Shown here piece after piece: positions 39,652 to 48,058 of a stretch of DNA of 49,380 nucleotides. The stretch comes from CAZXCK01 sp964639225. GTDB taxonomy: Bacteria > Chloroflexota > Anaerolineae > Aggregatilineales > Phototrophicaceae. Where the stretch lies: the NCBI GenBank assembly GCA_964639225.1, contig CAZXCK010000017.1:1-49380 (forward strand), written 5' to 3'. Position 1 is the first letter of the stretch; each line of letters starts with the position of its first letter. A program made the translations under genes and the position numbers. Under the pieces are notes generated by a model. It ran no database searches, had not been told where the DNA came from, and saw only the letters and a program-made list of their open reading frames with translations.

Positions 39652-40410
39652 GTGGCTGGAGACTATGATGTTTTAGCGCCGGTTTATGACCGGATTGGGA
39701 TGGCCAGGTTCGCCGAATCGCTGACTCCGCGCCTGCTCGAACTGGCGCAGCGCAGCGGTTGGCTGGGCCGTCGTATTCTGGACCTGGGCTGTGGAACCGG
39801 CATCAGTATGCTGTGGCTGGTGACTCACGGGTATCCGGCTTATGGTGTCGATCACAGCGGCGCGATGCTGCAAACAGCCCGCCATTTGTTGCACGAACAC
39901 ATGCTGGATTCACACCTCGTCCAGGCCGACATCCGCAGCCTGCCACCGCTGGACAGCATGGAACTGGCGCTGGCGCTGGATGTGATTCCGGAGCTGGACA
40001 GCCTGCGCGATCTGGAAGCGGCGTTCGACAGCATCGCGGGTGTGCTGGTGCCCGGCAGTTTCTTTGTTTTCGATGTGTTCACACTGGCGGGGATGGTGCG
40101 CCAGGGCACCACCGGCGATGCGATTCTCCATGATGGCGATGGTCTGATGGTGTTCAGCCGCAGCACCTACGACTACGAGCGCCAGATTTGCACCTGGCAG
40201 TATGATCTGTTCACCGAAGCCGCCAGCGGCTGCTGGCAGCGACAGCGCGCGCGGCGGGTGCTGCGCGCCTATCCGCTGCAGGGTATCGCGTCGTTGTTGC
40301 AGCGGCATGGTTTTGAGGTGGTGACGGTTGTGGACTCTCCCGGCCTGCAGCCGCTGGAACTCAGCCGGCCCCATTCAGATCGTGCCATTTTCGCCTGTAA
40401 GAAGAAGTAA
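39652..40410 (+). CDS. Class I SAM-dependent methyltransferase
   Basis: A 252-aa protein from GTG 39652, the start that best fits the usual N-terminus (AGDYDVLAPVYDRI); the frame extends to a TTG at 39613. SAM motif I is ILDLGCGTGISML, motif II-like acid is in GVDHSGAMLQTAR, and motif III is VQADIRSLP. The fold belongs to the Methyltransf_25/11 group. The substrate is unknown. The next two genes follow at 18 and 16 bp, so it heads a small operon with a membrane protein and a secreted protein. Confidence 0.9.
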   Translation: MAGDYDVLAPVYDRIGMARFAESLTPRLLELAQRSGWLGRRILDLGCGTGISMLWLVTHGYPAYGVDHSGAMLQTARHLLHEHMLDSHLVQADIRSLPPLDSMELALALDVIPELDSLRDLEAAFDSIAGVLVPGSFFVFDVFTLAGMVRQGTTGDAILHDGDGLMVFSRSTYDYERQICTWQYDLFTEAASGCWQRQRARRVLRAYPLQGIASLLQRHGFEVVTVVDSPGLQPLELSRPHSDRAIFACKKK

Positions 40411-40428
40411 GCGAGACGGATTCAGTTT

Positions 40429-41109
40429 ATGGTTCACGAAATTCGGCGCACGGAGACCGGCGATCTGGTGATCCCGGTAGACCCCTATCCGACTAATCTG
40501 CGCGCTTTGTTGTTTGGTATTTTTGTCATCGCGTCGATTGCCGGCTTTTTCCTGACGGATGCGCTGTTCGGGCTGGGTGGGTGCAGCCTGCTGACGTTCT
40601 TCGGTGCGCTGGGCGTGGGTGTGCTGGTGATGATGGTCAGCGAACGCCTGCTGCGCCCGCGCTGGTCGTCACAGCGTTTTGTGGAACTCTCACCCAACGA
40701 GATGCGCGTGGTTTACAAAGGCAATCAGGAGCAGGTCATCGACCCTCAGCAGCATGTCAATGTGCTGATGTGGCGCTTCAAAATCGAGCGCCGGGCGCGC
40801 GTGCCGCAGGGCTGGTTTGTGGTGGCCATCGCGCTAGAACAGGACGACCTGTTCCTGCCGGTGTATACGCTGGTGTCGCCGGAGACGTTCGAATCGATGG
40901 CATACACCGATCACTACAAGGCGCTGGAGACACGCAAGGAACGACGCGCCAGGAAGAATGACGATCTGCTGCTGGCGGGCCTGCAGCGCCGCCTGATGAC
41001 CGCCGAGATGGCGCGCAGCATCGAGGGTGTGGAGATGACGCCCGAAAACTATGGCGCATATATCGATTGGCTGCGGCAGAACTTCCCGCAGTGGATGCCG
41101 TCCCATTAG
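40429..41109 (+). CDS. Unknown membrane-anchored protein
   Basis: A 226-aa protein with two adjacent helices (about 22-42 and 45-68) followed by a charged cytoplasmic domain. That domain has a PH-like strand pattern (RFVELSPNEMRVVYKG) and a basic segment ETRKERRARK. I do not recognise a family. It is the middle gene of the methyltransferase operon. Confidence 0.78.
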   Translation: MVHEIRRTETGDLVIPVDPYPTNLRALLFGIFVIASIAGFFLTDALFGLGGCSLLTFFGALGVGVLVMMVSERLLRPRWSSQRFVELSPNEMRVVYKGNQEQVIDPQQHVNVLMWRFKIERRARVPQGWFVVAIALEQDDLFLPVYTLVSPETFESMAYTDHYKALETRKERRARKNDDLLLAGLQRRLMTAEMARSIEGVEMTPENYGAYIDWLRQNFPQWMPSH

Positions 41110-41125
41110 CAGGTTAGCGTAACAC

Positions 41126-42643
41126 ATGACCATGAACAGAATCATCACGCTGGTGCTGCTGGCGCTGCTGCTGGTGGTGCCAGTCCATGCTCAGGACGCG
41201 CCGGAACTGGTGCCCGGTGAACCGGTCGAGGGGACCATCAGCGATGGGCCTGCCGTGTACACATTCTATGCCTGGAAGGACGATATATTTTCCTTCCAGG
41301 TGGAAGGGTTGGACGATTTCGACCCGGTGTTGACCATCCAGGATGCCGGTGACGGCGAGATCATCGCCTTCAACGATGACTACGCCTATCCCAACCACAC
41401 TGACTCGCTGCTTCAGGCGATCACCATCCCGCGCAACGGCAACTACGAGGTGCAGATCAGCGGCTTCGACGATGCCAGCGGCGGTGACTTTCGCCTGACG
41501 ATGCTGCCCGGTTACGCCGATCTCATCCTGCATGAACGCTTCGAGCAGGTTCGTGACTGGCAGGCTGATGAAGTGCTGGAAATCAGCGGTGATGATGGCA
41601 CGCTACGGGTCGAGGCGGAGGGTGTTCAGGTTGGCGGTGGCGCTTACGACCCGGACAGCCCTCCGCTCGACGATTTCTATGCGCAGGTGCGGGTGGCGTC
41701 GATATCAGGCCGCAGTGGCTGGTCGGCAGGGCTGATGCTGCGCCGCCAGCCGAATGGCGATTATTATCAGTTTGTGGTCAGTGCAATCGGGCAGTGGCGC
41801 TTTGAAGCCATCGAAGGCGGCAGCGCGCGTGTCATCCGGGACTGGACGCCGCACCCGGCTATTAACGCAGGCGACGAGACGTTTTCGCTGGGCGTGCTGG
41901 CCAACGGAGACGGCTTCGATGTGTTCTACAATGACCGTGTGCTGGGCAGCGTGCAGGACTCGGCTATCGCCGGCGCCGGGCAGATTGGTGTGGCGGTCGT
42001 CACGCCTAACGCCCTTGATGGCGATGTGAGAGCACGTTTTGACGATCTCATCGTCACTGTGCCGCTGCTGGTCGATGGCGCGGATGTATTCCCTCAGCGG
42101 CTGGTACGCGGCGGACGCAGCCAGTTGATTATGGAACTCGAACGCCGCCGCGTGATCCCGCCGGGTGGTCAGCATATTCTGACGGTGGATGAGAGCTTCG
42201 TTGAGCGTTCGTCACCGGGGGTGAGCGTTGTCTCGCTGGGGCGCGGCGTGACCTTTACCGATGTGGTCATCGGCGCGACGGCGGTGCTGCAAGGGGCAGC
42301 TAACGGCGTGAGCGGCTGCGGTCTGGTGCTGCGCCGCACCGGTGAGACCGACTATACCATCGCTTTTGTGGACAATGCCGGCAGCCTGGGGGTGTCTGAG
42401 CGCAGCGACGACACGTTCAACGGCGGCCTGTTCCGCGAAGGTCAGTCGTTCGATGTCGCCCAGTCGGTTGAGCTGCTGGTGGTCGTCATCGATGAGGTGC
42501 TGCATTTCTTCGTGGATGGGCAGCACATGGGTACGATGGATGTCGAACCGGTCGAGGGTGAGATGGGTGCTGGTGTGCTGAACTTCGACCCTCAGAGTGC
42601 GACCTGTCGCTTTACTGATACCTGGGTGTGGCGCTGGAACTGA
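41126..42643 (+). CDS. Secreted protein with PPC domain and two LamG-like beta-sandwich domains
   Basis: A 505-aa exported protein with a signal peptide (about 1-23, ending VPVHAQ). Residues about 27-130 match the bacterial pre-peptidase C-terminal (PPC) domain (GPAVYTFYAWKDDIFSFQVE, then DPVLTIQDAGDGEIIAFNDD). Two concanavalin-like, LamG-type units follow (about 135-310 and 345-505), each with a GLxLRR-type strand (AGLMLRRQPNGDYYQF; GLVLRRTGETDYTIAF). There are no obvious catalytic residues, so it probably binds surface carbohydrate. It is the last gene of its operon. Confidence 0.82.
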   Translation: MTMNRIITLVLLALLLVVPVHAQDAPELVPGEPVEGTISDGPAVYTFYAWKDDIFSFQVEGLDDFDPVLTIQDAGDGEIIAFNDDYAYPNHTDSLLQAITIPRNGNYEVQISGFDDASGGDFRLTMLPGYADLILHERFEQVRDWQADEVLEISGDDGTLRVEAEGVQVGGGAYDPDSPPLDDFYAQVRVASISGRSGWSAGLMLRRQPNGDYYQFVVSAIGQWRFEAIEGGSARVIRDWTPHPAINAGDETFSLGVLANGDGFDVFYNDRVLGSVQDSAIAGAGQIGVAVVTPNALDGDVRARFDDLIVTVPLLVDGADVFPQRLVRGGRSQLIMELERRRVIPPGGQHILTVDESFVERSSPGVSVVSLGRGVTFTDVVIGATAVLQGAANGVSGCGLVLRRTGETDYTIAFVDNAGSLGVSERSDDTFNGGLFREGQSFDVAQSVELLVVVIDEVLHFFVDGQHMGTMDVEPVEGEMGAGVLNFDPQSATCRFTDTWVWRWN

Positions 42644-42681
42644 ACCGAAGATACAACCGACTGTAACCTATGTGGCACTCG

Positions 42682-43290
42682 TTATGAAGCACCTTCACGA
42701 AGCATTCCCCAGAAGGGCGGCCCATCCGTCGCCAGTTCACCAGAATGTGTCACTTTGAAGCCGAACCGTTCGTACAATGGCAGGTTGCGTGCATTGGCTG
42801 TCTCCAGATAGGCGGGCAGTCGATCTGCATCAACCCTTTTCAGCCCGTGTTCGAGCATCCTGCTGCCCATACCCTGTCCCTGTTTTTCTGGCCGGACCGC
42901 CAGCGTCATCAGATACCAGTGTGGCTCGGAAATGGCGTCTTTATGGGCCTTTTCGGTGACATTCAACATGCGCAGCATACGCATAAACGGTCCGAAACCC
43001 AACTTAAACGGCAGCGAAAATGCGCCTACTTGCACCATCTGCGACAAAGACAGATCGGTGTTTCCCGTTGGTAACCACATGGCGACTGCGGCAGCATCCG
43101 CGTTGCTGTCGACGATGCCATAGTTCATACAGATGTTCACAGGGAGAGCATACAGGGAAGCGACAACCCGGCGTCGTTTGACCGGATCAGGAACCGGAAG
43201 TGTGGACATGGGATCGTCATAAAACGCCTGTGCCGCCGTCTCAATTGCGGTCTGTTTGTGCTCAGGCTTGAGTGCATGGATTCCAGTCAT
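42682..43290 (-). CDS. GNAT-family N-acetyltransferase
   Basis: A 202-aa enzyme. The acetyl-CoA-binding segment is LMTLAVRPEKQGQGMGSRML (the Q/RxxGxG/A motif). It is followed by LPAYLETANARNLPLYERFG, which is common in antibiotic- or small-molecule-modifying GNATs. AAGGA lies about 8 nt before the ATG. The substrate is unknown. Confidence 0.9.
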   Translation of the reverse strand: MTGIHALKPEHKQTAIETAAQAFYDDPMSTLPVPDPVKRRRVVASLYALPVNICMNYGIVDSNADAAAVAMWLPTGNTDLSLSQMVQVGAFSLPFKLGFGPFMRMLRMLNVTEKAHKDAISEPHWYLMTLAVRPEKQGQGMGSRMLEHGLKRVDADRLPAYLETANARNLPLYERFGFKVTHSGELATDGPPFWGMLREGAS

Positions 43291-43350
43291 CCTCTTGTCC
43301 TTTGCAGGTCAGCGGCTGTCCAATTATGAGATTATGTTGCCTGCATCCAG

Positions 43351-43382
43351 AAAAGTACAGCCCGGAGAAACCTCCGGGCTGT
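43351..43382 (-). terminator. Terminator of the glycosidase-like gene
   Basis: ACAGCCCGGAG and CTCCGGGCTGT (43357-43367, 43372-43382) form an 11-bp stem with a 4-nt loop. On the minus strand it is followed by ACTTTTC. Confidence 0.8.
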
Positions 43383-43416
43383 GTGCTTAGTGTGTTGCGT
43401 TTTCTGTCAGTGAGAG

Positions 43417-44838
43417 TCAGCCGCCCATCACCGTACCCAGCGGACCACAGGCCGGGCACGAACCATCGGGCCGCATCATGGCGTAGCCGCCCATTGGGTC
43501 GCTGTCCCATCGGGTGAAGTTGACGTTCCACACGATCAAAAGGCGCACGCGCCCACTCTGCGCGGAGATGCTGGCGGCCTGGGCCAGCCAGGAAGCCTGC
43601 TGCGCCAGGGTGACATCCTGCGCCCAGTTGAACGCCGCCGGGATGGGCTGGCCCATACCTTCGCCAGTCAGGTAGCCCAGTTCGGTCCAGCATACCGGAC
43701 GGTCCGGGAAGATGTTAGCGCCGCGCGCCAGCATGCTGCCAAAGTAACGGGTGGGATAGTTGTCGCGCGGGTCGCCGCTGCTGGCGGACGGCGCGACGAT
43801 GCCCTCGTTGTAGTGCAGACCCAGGCAGTCCATATAGTCGGTAGCGCCAGCCGCGCGCATTTCCTGCATGAAGCGGTCGTCGTTCATGATCGACTGCGGC
43901 GCGACAGCTTCCGCGCCGGTGGGGGCGGGCGCGCCGCTGATGACCATCACGTTGGGGTTGGCCGTCTTGATGGCGTTATATGACGCCGCTAGGAGCTGCG
44001 TGTATGTCGCGCCGCTGATCTGGCCGGTGGGCCATTCACGGTCGATGTTCGGCTCGTTCCACACTTCGATGGCGTCCGGCCCCAGTGCGGCGACCTGACC
44101 CACGAAGTTGGCATAGGACTCGACGTAGCTGTTGAAGTCGCCCATCTGCGACGGCTGGCCGACGATACCCAGCAGAATCTTGAAGCCCTTGCCCCGTGCG
44201 TCGTCGATGAGCGTCTGGGCCAGGCCGGTGCCGTCACCCAGGTTGTAGCGCAACTGCTTCTTGACCCAGGTCATGCCGGCCTGCTGCATGTAGGTCACAG
44301 CCTGCGGGCCGAGACCGTCCACATGGCCGCCCAGCTCAAAGTCGCCAGTGGCGCCGCTGCCAGCGACAGGCGCGGGCAGATTCGGGTCACGCTCGGCTGG
44401 TGGGGCCTCTGGCGCGCTGCCGCCCTCACTCACTTCATCGCACACCACGACCGCGCTCAGGTCGAAAGCCACGCGGGCCTCGTGGCGATTGCCGCGCATA
44501 TCGGTGATGCGGAAGGTCCAGCCATGCCACACTGGACGTACATCAACCGCCAGCACGTCCTCATCGCAGCCCCAGTCGATACCGAATTCAAATTCGGTCT
44601 GCTCGTAAGTGTACTGCTGTACGTAAGTCAGATCGACGCTGCGCTCTTCCTCGATGGCGTCACGGGCGACGACATAGCCGCGCCACGCAGGATCGCTGGG
44701 TGTGGTGGTGGGTTCTGGCATCACCTGGGCGAGTGCCGGTGCGGGCACACTGGATGTAGCAAGCAAAGCGACAAAAAGAACAGCCGCCATCATCACGATG
44801 CCGATGCCCCGCCACTTAATACCTGATTGTTTCTGCAT
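43417..44838 (-). CDS. Secreted clan GH-A glycoside hydrolase-like protein
   Basis: A 473-aa protein with a signal peptide (about 1-38, ending PAPALAQ). A small N-terminal domain (about 50-140) holds one or two Cys residues. A Pro-rich linker precedes a TIM-barrel domain (about 165-465). Clan-A motifs are VWNEPN (acid/base Glu262) and CWTELGY (nucleophile Glu386). It resembles the GH39/GH5-like cellulase-superfamily proteins. The substrate is unknown; extracellular cleavage of plant or microbial glycans is likely. A perfect terminator follows. A long leader of about 87 nt holds a palindrome. Confidence 0.85.
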   Translation of the reverse strand: MQKQSGIKWRGIGIVMMAAVLFVALLATSSVPAPALAQVMPEPTTTPSDPAWRGYVVARDAIEEERSVDLTYVQQYTYEQTEFEFGIDWGCDEDVLAVDVRPVWHGWTFRITDMRGNRHEARVAFDLSAVVVCDEVSEGGSAPEAPPAERDPNLPAPVAGSGATGDFELGGHVDGLGPQAVTYMQQAGMTWVKKQLRYNLGDGTGLAQTLIDDARGKGFKILLGIVGQPSQMGDFNSYVESYANFVGQVAALGPDAIEVWNEPNIDREWPTGQISGATYTQLLAASYNAIKTANPNVMVISGAPAPTGAEAVAPQSIMNDDRFMQEMRAAGATDYMDCLGLHYNEGIVAPSASSGDPRDNYPTRYFGSMLARGANIFPDRPVCWTELGYLTGEGMGQPIPAAFNWAQDVTLAQQASWLAQAASISAQSGRVRLLIVWNVNFTRWDSDPMGGYAMMRPDGSCPACGPLGTVMGG

Positions 44839-44887
44839 GGACCGTAACCTCTTTGTTACTCAGATGGATACAAGTGTGTCATTTGTT

Positions 44888-44904
44888 TGTGTAAATCGTA
44901 CACA
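44888..44904 (-). promoter_or_regulatory. Palindrome in the leader of the glycosidase-like gene
   Basis: The arms TGTGTA and TACACA are separated by 5 bp (17 bp in all). The site lies downstream of the extended -10 at 44932-44940. It is a candidate operator for a LacI- or TetR-like repressor not encoded here. Confidence 0.4.
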
Positions 44905-44931
44905 TGGCAAAAGCCTACATACCAGCCCGAT

Positions 44932-44940
44932 ATTTTACCA
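44932..44940 (-). promoter_or_regulatory. Extended -10 promoter of the glycosidase-like gene
   Basis: The minus-strand site is TGGTAAAAT, giving a predicted start near 44925 and a leader of about 87 nt. Confidence 0.5.
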
Positions 44941-44998
44941 GTACCGGCGCCGGATGCGTAGGCTAATCGTAGGTGAATTGTTTTGGTCGCTGGCTGAT

Positions 44999-46351
44999 CT
45001 ATGTCAGCATGCGCTGGGCTTCGGCCTGAAGTGAGCGTACCCGCGCCGCCAGTTGTCCGTTACCCTGCTGCTGCATGGCCTGCTCGACGGCTTCCAGAAT
45101 TTCCAGGAACGAACCGTCCAGTTCGCCGGCGCGGTCGGCCAGCAGCGAGCGGGCCTCGTCGTCGCTGGGCGCGCTCAACAGATCGTTGATGAAGCGCAGC
45201 TCCGGGTCCATGTTGTCCTGCAGAATGGTCACGATGATATTGTAGATCGTCTGCAGGCGTGACAGCGTGGCGCTGTCGCCAGCTTCTTCGGCGCGTTTGA
45301 TGTTGGTCGTGAGCACCATCATAAACGTGTCGTTAATCATGGGCATATTGGCGCGGATGAGCGCGCCGGGGTCGTCGTGGTTGACCAGCGCCTGCAAGAA
45401 GCCGCTGGCCTGCTGCATGGCGACCTGCGCCTGCTCGTCGATGGCGTTTGTCAGTTCCAACAGACGCTCGTGAAGCTGCTGCAGGCTGGCGCGCTCCGCT
45501 GCCGGAGCCTGCTCGATGTTGGCGGTCATCAACTGGAAGAACTCGTAGTCGAAAGCCGGGCGCGCCAGCCCGACCAGAGCCTGCAGCTTTTCGTCGTCGT
45601 TGTGGTATTCGACCGCCAGCTCGTAGAAGCTGGCGCGGTTGGCGTTCTCGCCCAGTTCCTGGATGGCGTGCGCCACCGCCTCGATAGCCTGCTGCTGTTG
45701 TTCCTGCTGCTGGAGCATCTGCTGGCCGTAAGTCGATTTTTCCAGGATGTACTGCTGCATGGCCATCACCGCCTGGGCGACCTGCGGCTGATTCTCCTGG
45801 AGCATGCGCTGCGCCATCACGTTCATCGTGCGGAAGAAATCCTCGTCGAAGCTGGCGTCATTCTCGCTGATGAGCGCGTTCACTTCCTCTTCGCTGCCGT
45901 CCGCCGCTTCCAGCAATGTCTGGATGAGCCGCACGCGCGCGCGCTGGGCTTCCATCATCTCCGGGGTGACGCCGTCCGCTTCCAGAACCTGCTCGACCAG
46001 CCCCTGCATGGTGAGCGCACGCCTGGGGCTGAACATATAGCCCTTGAAGTTGTCTTTGGGCAGGTGCTTCATCAGGTCACCGATGGCACGCTCCTGCTCG
46101 TCTTTATTGAGGTTTAACTCCATCGGCACATGGGCGATCAGCAGCTCTTTGGTCGGGTCGTGGTACAGCATGGGCGCGGCGATGGTGTTCATGGTGCCGC
46201 ACTGCGGGCACTGGACCGCATGCAGCCGTCCGGTGAGTAACTGCTGCTTGAGTTGGGGTTCTTCGCCCGCGTCGATGTAGGTATGGACCGTAGCAGGGAA
46301 GGGCTGCCCGCAGGAGGAACAGCGGATCTGTGTCTGGTTGTGATTCTGCAT
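44999..46351 (-). CDS. CpXC-domain protein with long coiled-coil region
   Basis: A 450-aa protein from ATG 46351 (GGAG 5 nt upstream). The N-terminal zinc-ribbon CpXC domain has CSSCGQPF and CPQCGTMN. The remaining 350 residues are almost wholly helical, with Gln/Glu-rich heptads (LQQQEQQQQAIEAVAHAIQE) and many Met residues. CpXC proteins are uncharacterised. It starts 20 bp after the histidine kinase stop, so the two form one unit; it may be a client or adaptor of that kinase. Confidence 0.87.
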   Translation of the reverse strand: MQNHNQTQIRCSSCGQPFPATVHTYIDAGEEPQLKQQLLTGRLHAVQCPQCGTMNTIAAPMLYHDPTKELLIAHVPMELNLNKDEQERAIGDLMKHLPKDNFKGYMFSPRRALTMQGLVEQVLEADGVTPEMMEAQRARVRLIQTLLEAADGSEEEVNALISENDASFDEDFFRTMNVMAQRMLQENQPQVAQAVMAMQQYILEKSTYGQQMLQQQEQQQQAIEAVAHAIQELGENANRASFYELAVEYHNDDEKLQALVGLARPAFDYEFFQLMTANIEQAPAAERASLQQLHERLLELTNAIDEQAQVAMQQASGFLQALVNHDDPGALIRANMPMINDTFMMVLTTNIKRAEEAGDSATLSRLQTIYNIIVTILQDNMDPELRFINDLLSAPSDDEARSLLADRAGELDGSFLEILEAVEQAMQQQGNGQLAARVRSLQAEAQRMLT

Positions 46352-46370
46352 ATTAGCTCCGGGTATTGTC

Positions 46371-47975
46371 TTATCTGGATTTAGCCCGCTCACGCGGGAT
46401 GGTGAAATGGAACCGCGCCCCACGTCCGGGCCGGCTCTCGACGCCGATGACGCCGCCGTGTGCCTCGATGATGGCTTTCGCCAGGTACAGGCCCAGGCCG
46501 GTCCCCTGTGTCTTGCGGCTCAGGCGGCCATCGACGCGATAAAACCGGTCGAACACGCGCGCCTGGTCCTCGTCAGACAGGCCGACGCCTTCATCCTGCA
46601 CGTAAACGCTGATCGTCTGATCGTCGAAGCTGCCGCCGATGACGACCTCGCCGCCGCCGGGCGAGTATTTGATGGCGTTGTTGAGCAGATTATCGATCAC
46701 CTGGCGCAGCCGCGCGTCATCGGCCTGGACTGGCGGGAAGTTTTGCTGAAAGTCCAGCACAAACTGGTGCTCGGTTGTCTGTTTGCTGAAACGCTCGACA
46801 GCCAGCGCGGCCAGCTCGTCCAGCCACACCTCACCCAGGTCCAGGCTGATCTCGCGCTGGGCCTGGAGTTTGCTGGCGGTCAGCAGATTCTGAATGAGCG
46901 CGTCCAGCCGGTCCGCTTCGTCCTCGATGACGCCCAGGTTTTCGTTGACCACCGCCGGTTCCCAGGTCGCATCGGTACGGCGCAGGGTGGCGGCGTAGCC
47001 CTTGATGATGGCGACCGGCGTCTTGAGTTCGTGCGAAATGATGGAGACGAATGTATTCTGCATCTCCTGCGCCTGGCGGAAGTTGGTGATGTCGCGCACA
47101 TTGGCGATGATGTTGGTGAGCTGGCCCTCGGCGTTGAACAACGGCGCGTAGGTAATGGCGATGCTCAGTGTCATGTTGTCGCGGCGAATGAGATCGCCTT
47201 CCACGTACAGCGGTGTCTGCGGTGTGCCCCCGCCAGCAGACTCGAACGGCCAACCACTGTCGATGGCTTCCTGCAGGTCGCCGTGCTCCAGCTTCTTCCA
47301 GCGCAGGATATCATCCTGGTGCTGGCCTATGACGTCGATCGCGCTCCAGCCGGTCATGCGTTCCAGCGCACGGTTAAAACGCAGAATGTGCAGATCGGCG
47401 GTGAGAATCATCACACCGTCGGCGCTGTGCTCCAGAATAGCCGCCAGTTGGTTGCGCTCGTGGTCGATTCGTTCGTAGAGCTGGGCGTTGTGGACGGCAA
47501 TGGCCGCCTGGTCCGCGAAGCTTTGTAGAATCTGCACGTCGTTGGCGGTAGCATTGCCGCGATAGCTGCGAAAGACGATCATCAGTCCCAGCGGTTCGCC
47601 GGCGAAAGTCAGCGGCAGGGCGACCGACTGGCGCAGTTCCGCGTCAATGTCCCTGGCCATGGCCCGCAGGCGCTCGCTGACACCGCTGGATTCGTCGGCT
47701 TTCTCGTCCGCTTCCATGGCCAGCGCCGTCAGGTCATGAAGCTGCTGGTTGAGGTTGGGGATGAGTTCGCTGTCGATGCCGGTCACCGCGCGGATGTAAA
47801 AGCGGTCGTCTGAGGCACGCAGGGCGATCAGCCCTACCTGACCGGCCAGCATGGCTACCGATGCGTGCAGCACCCGCCGCAGCACCTCGTTGAGATCGAG
47901 CTGCGCGGTGATGGCCCGCGAGATTTCCAGCAGAAAATCTCGCTGCCGGACACGAAAATCAGGTAGCATTAACAT
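46371..47975 (-). CDS. GAF-PAS sensor histidine kinase
   Basis: A 534-aa soluble kinase with no membrane segment. A GAF domain (about 15-165) is followed by a PAS domain (about 178-300). HisKA follows with phospho-acceptor His315 in SIISHELKTP, and the HATPase domain has N box NLLNNAIKYSP, G1 VQDEGVGLS, and G2 GTGLGLYLAKAI. It senses a cytoplasmic signal (redox, light, small molecule or gas) through GAF/PAS. No response regulator is adjacent; the orphan OmpR-type regulator at 38.7 kb is a candidate partner. The start ATG has no Shine-Dalgarno and a -10 6 bp upstream. Confidence 0.95.
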   Translation of the reverse strand: MLMLPDFRVRQRDFLLEISRAITAQLDLNEVLRRVLHASVAMLAGQVGLIALRASDDRFYIRAVTGIDSELIPNLNQQLHDLTALAMEADEKADESSGVSERLRAMARDIDAELRQSVALPLTFAGEPLGLMIVFRSYRGNATANDVQILQSFADQAAIAVHNAQLYERIDHERNQLAAILEHSADGVMILTADLHILRFNRALERMTGWSAIDVIGQHQDDILRWKKLEHGDLQEAIDSGWPFESAGGGTPQTPLYVEGDLIRRDNMTLSIAITYAPLFNAEGQLTNIIANVRDITNFRQAQEMQNTFVSIISHELKTPVAIIKGYAATLRRTDATWEPAVVNENLGVIEDEADRLDALIQNLLTASKLQAQREISLDLGEVWLDELAALAVERFSKQTTEHQFVLDFQQNFPPVQADDARLRQVIDNLLNNAIKYSPGGGEVVIGGSFDDQTISVYVQDEGVGLSDEDQARVFDRFYRVDGRLSRKTQGTGLGLYLAKAIIEAHGGVIGVESRPGRGARFHFTIPRERAKSR

Positions 47976-47981
47976 GCTGTC

Positions 47982-47990
47982 ATTCTATCA
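47982..47990 (-). promoter_or_regulatory. Extended -10 placed for a leaderless histidine-kinase mRNA
   Basis: The minus-strand TGATAGAAT ends 6 bp before the ATG at 47975. Transcription is predicted to start at the ATG. Confidence 0.5.
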
Positions 47991-48034
47991 TGCCGCGCTG
48001 AAGCTGAGAACGCGCTCCCTGGTTTTCTGTTACG

Positions 48035-48043
48035 ATTCTAACA
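48035..48043 (-). promoter_or_regulatory. Second extended -10 upstream of the histidine kinase
   Basis: The minus-strand TGTTAGAAT, 59 bp before the ATG, is a possible upstream promoter giving a leadered transcript. Confidence 0.45.
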
Positions 48044-48058
48044 GAGGCGTTTCCGCGC

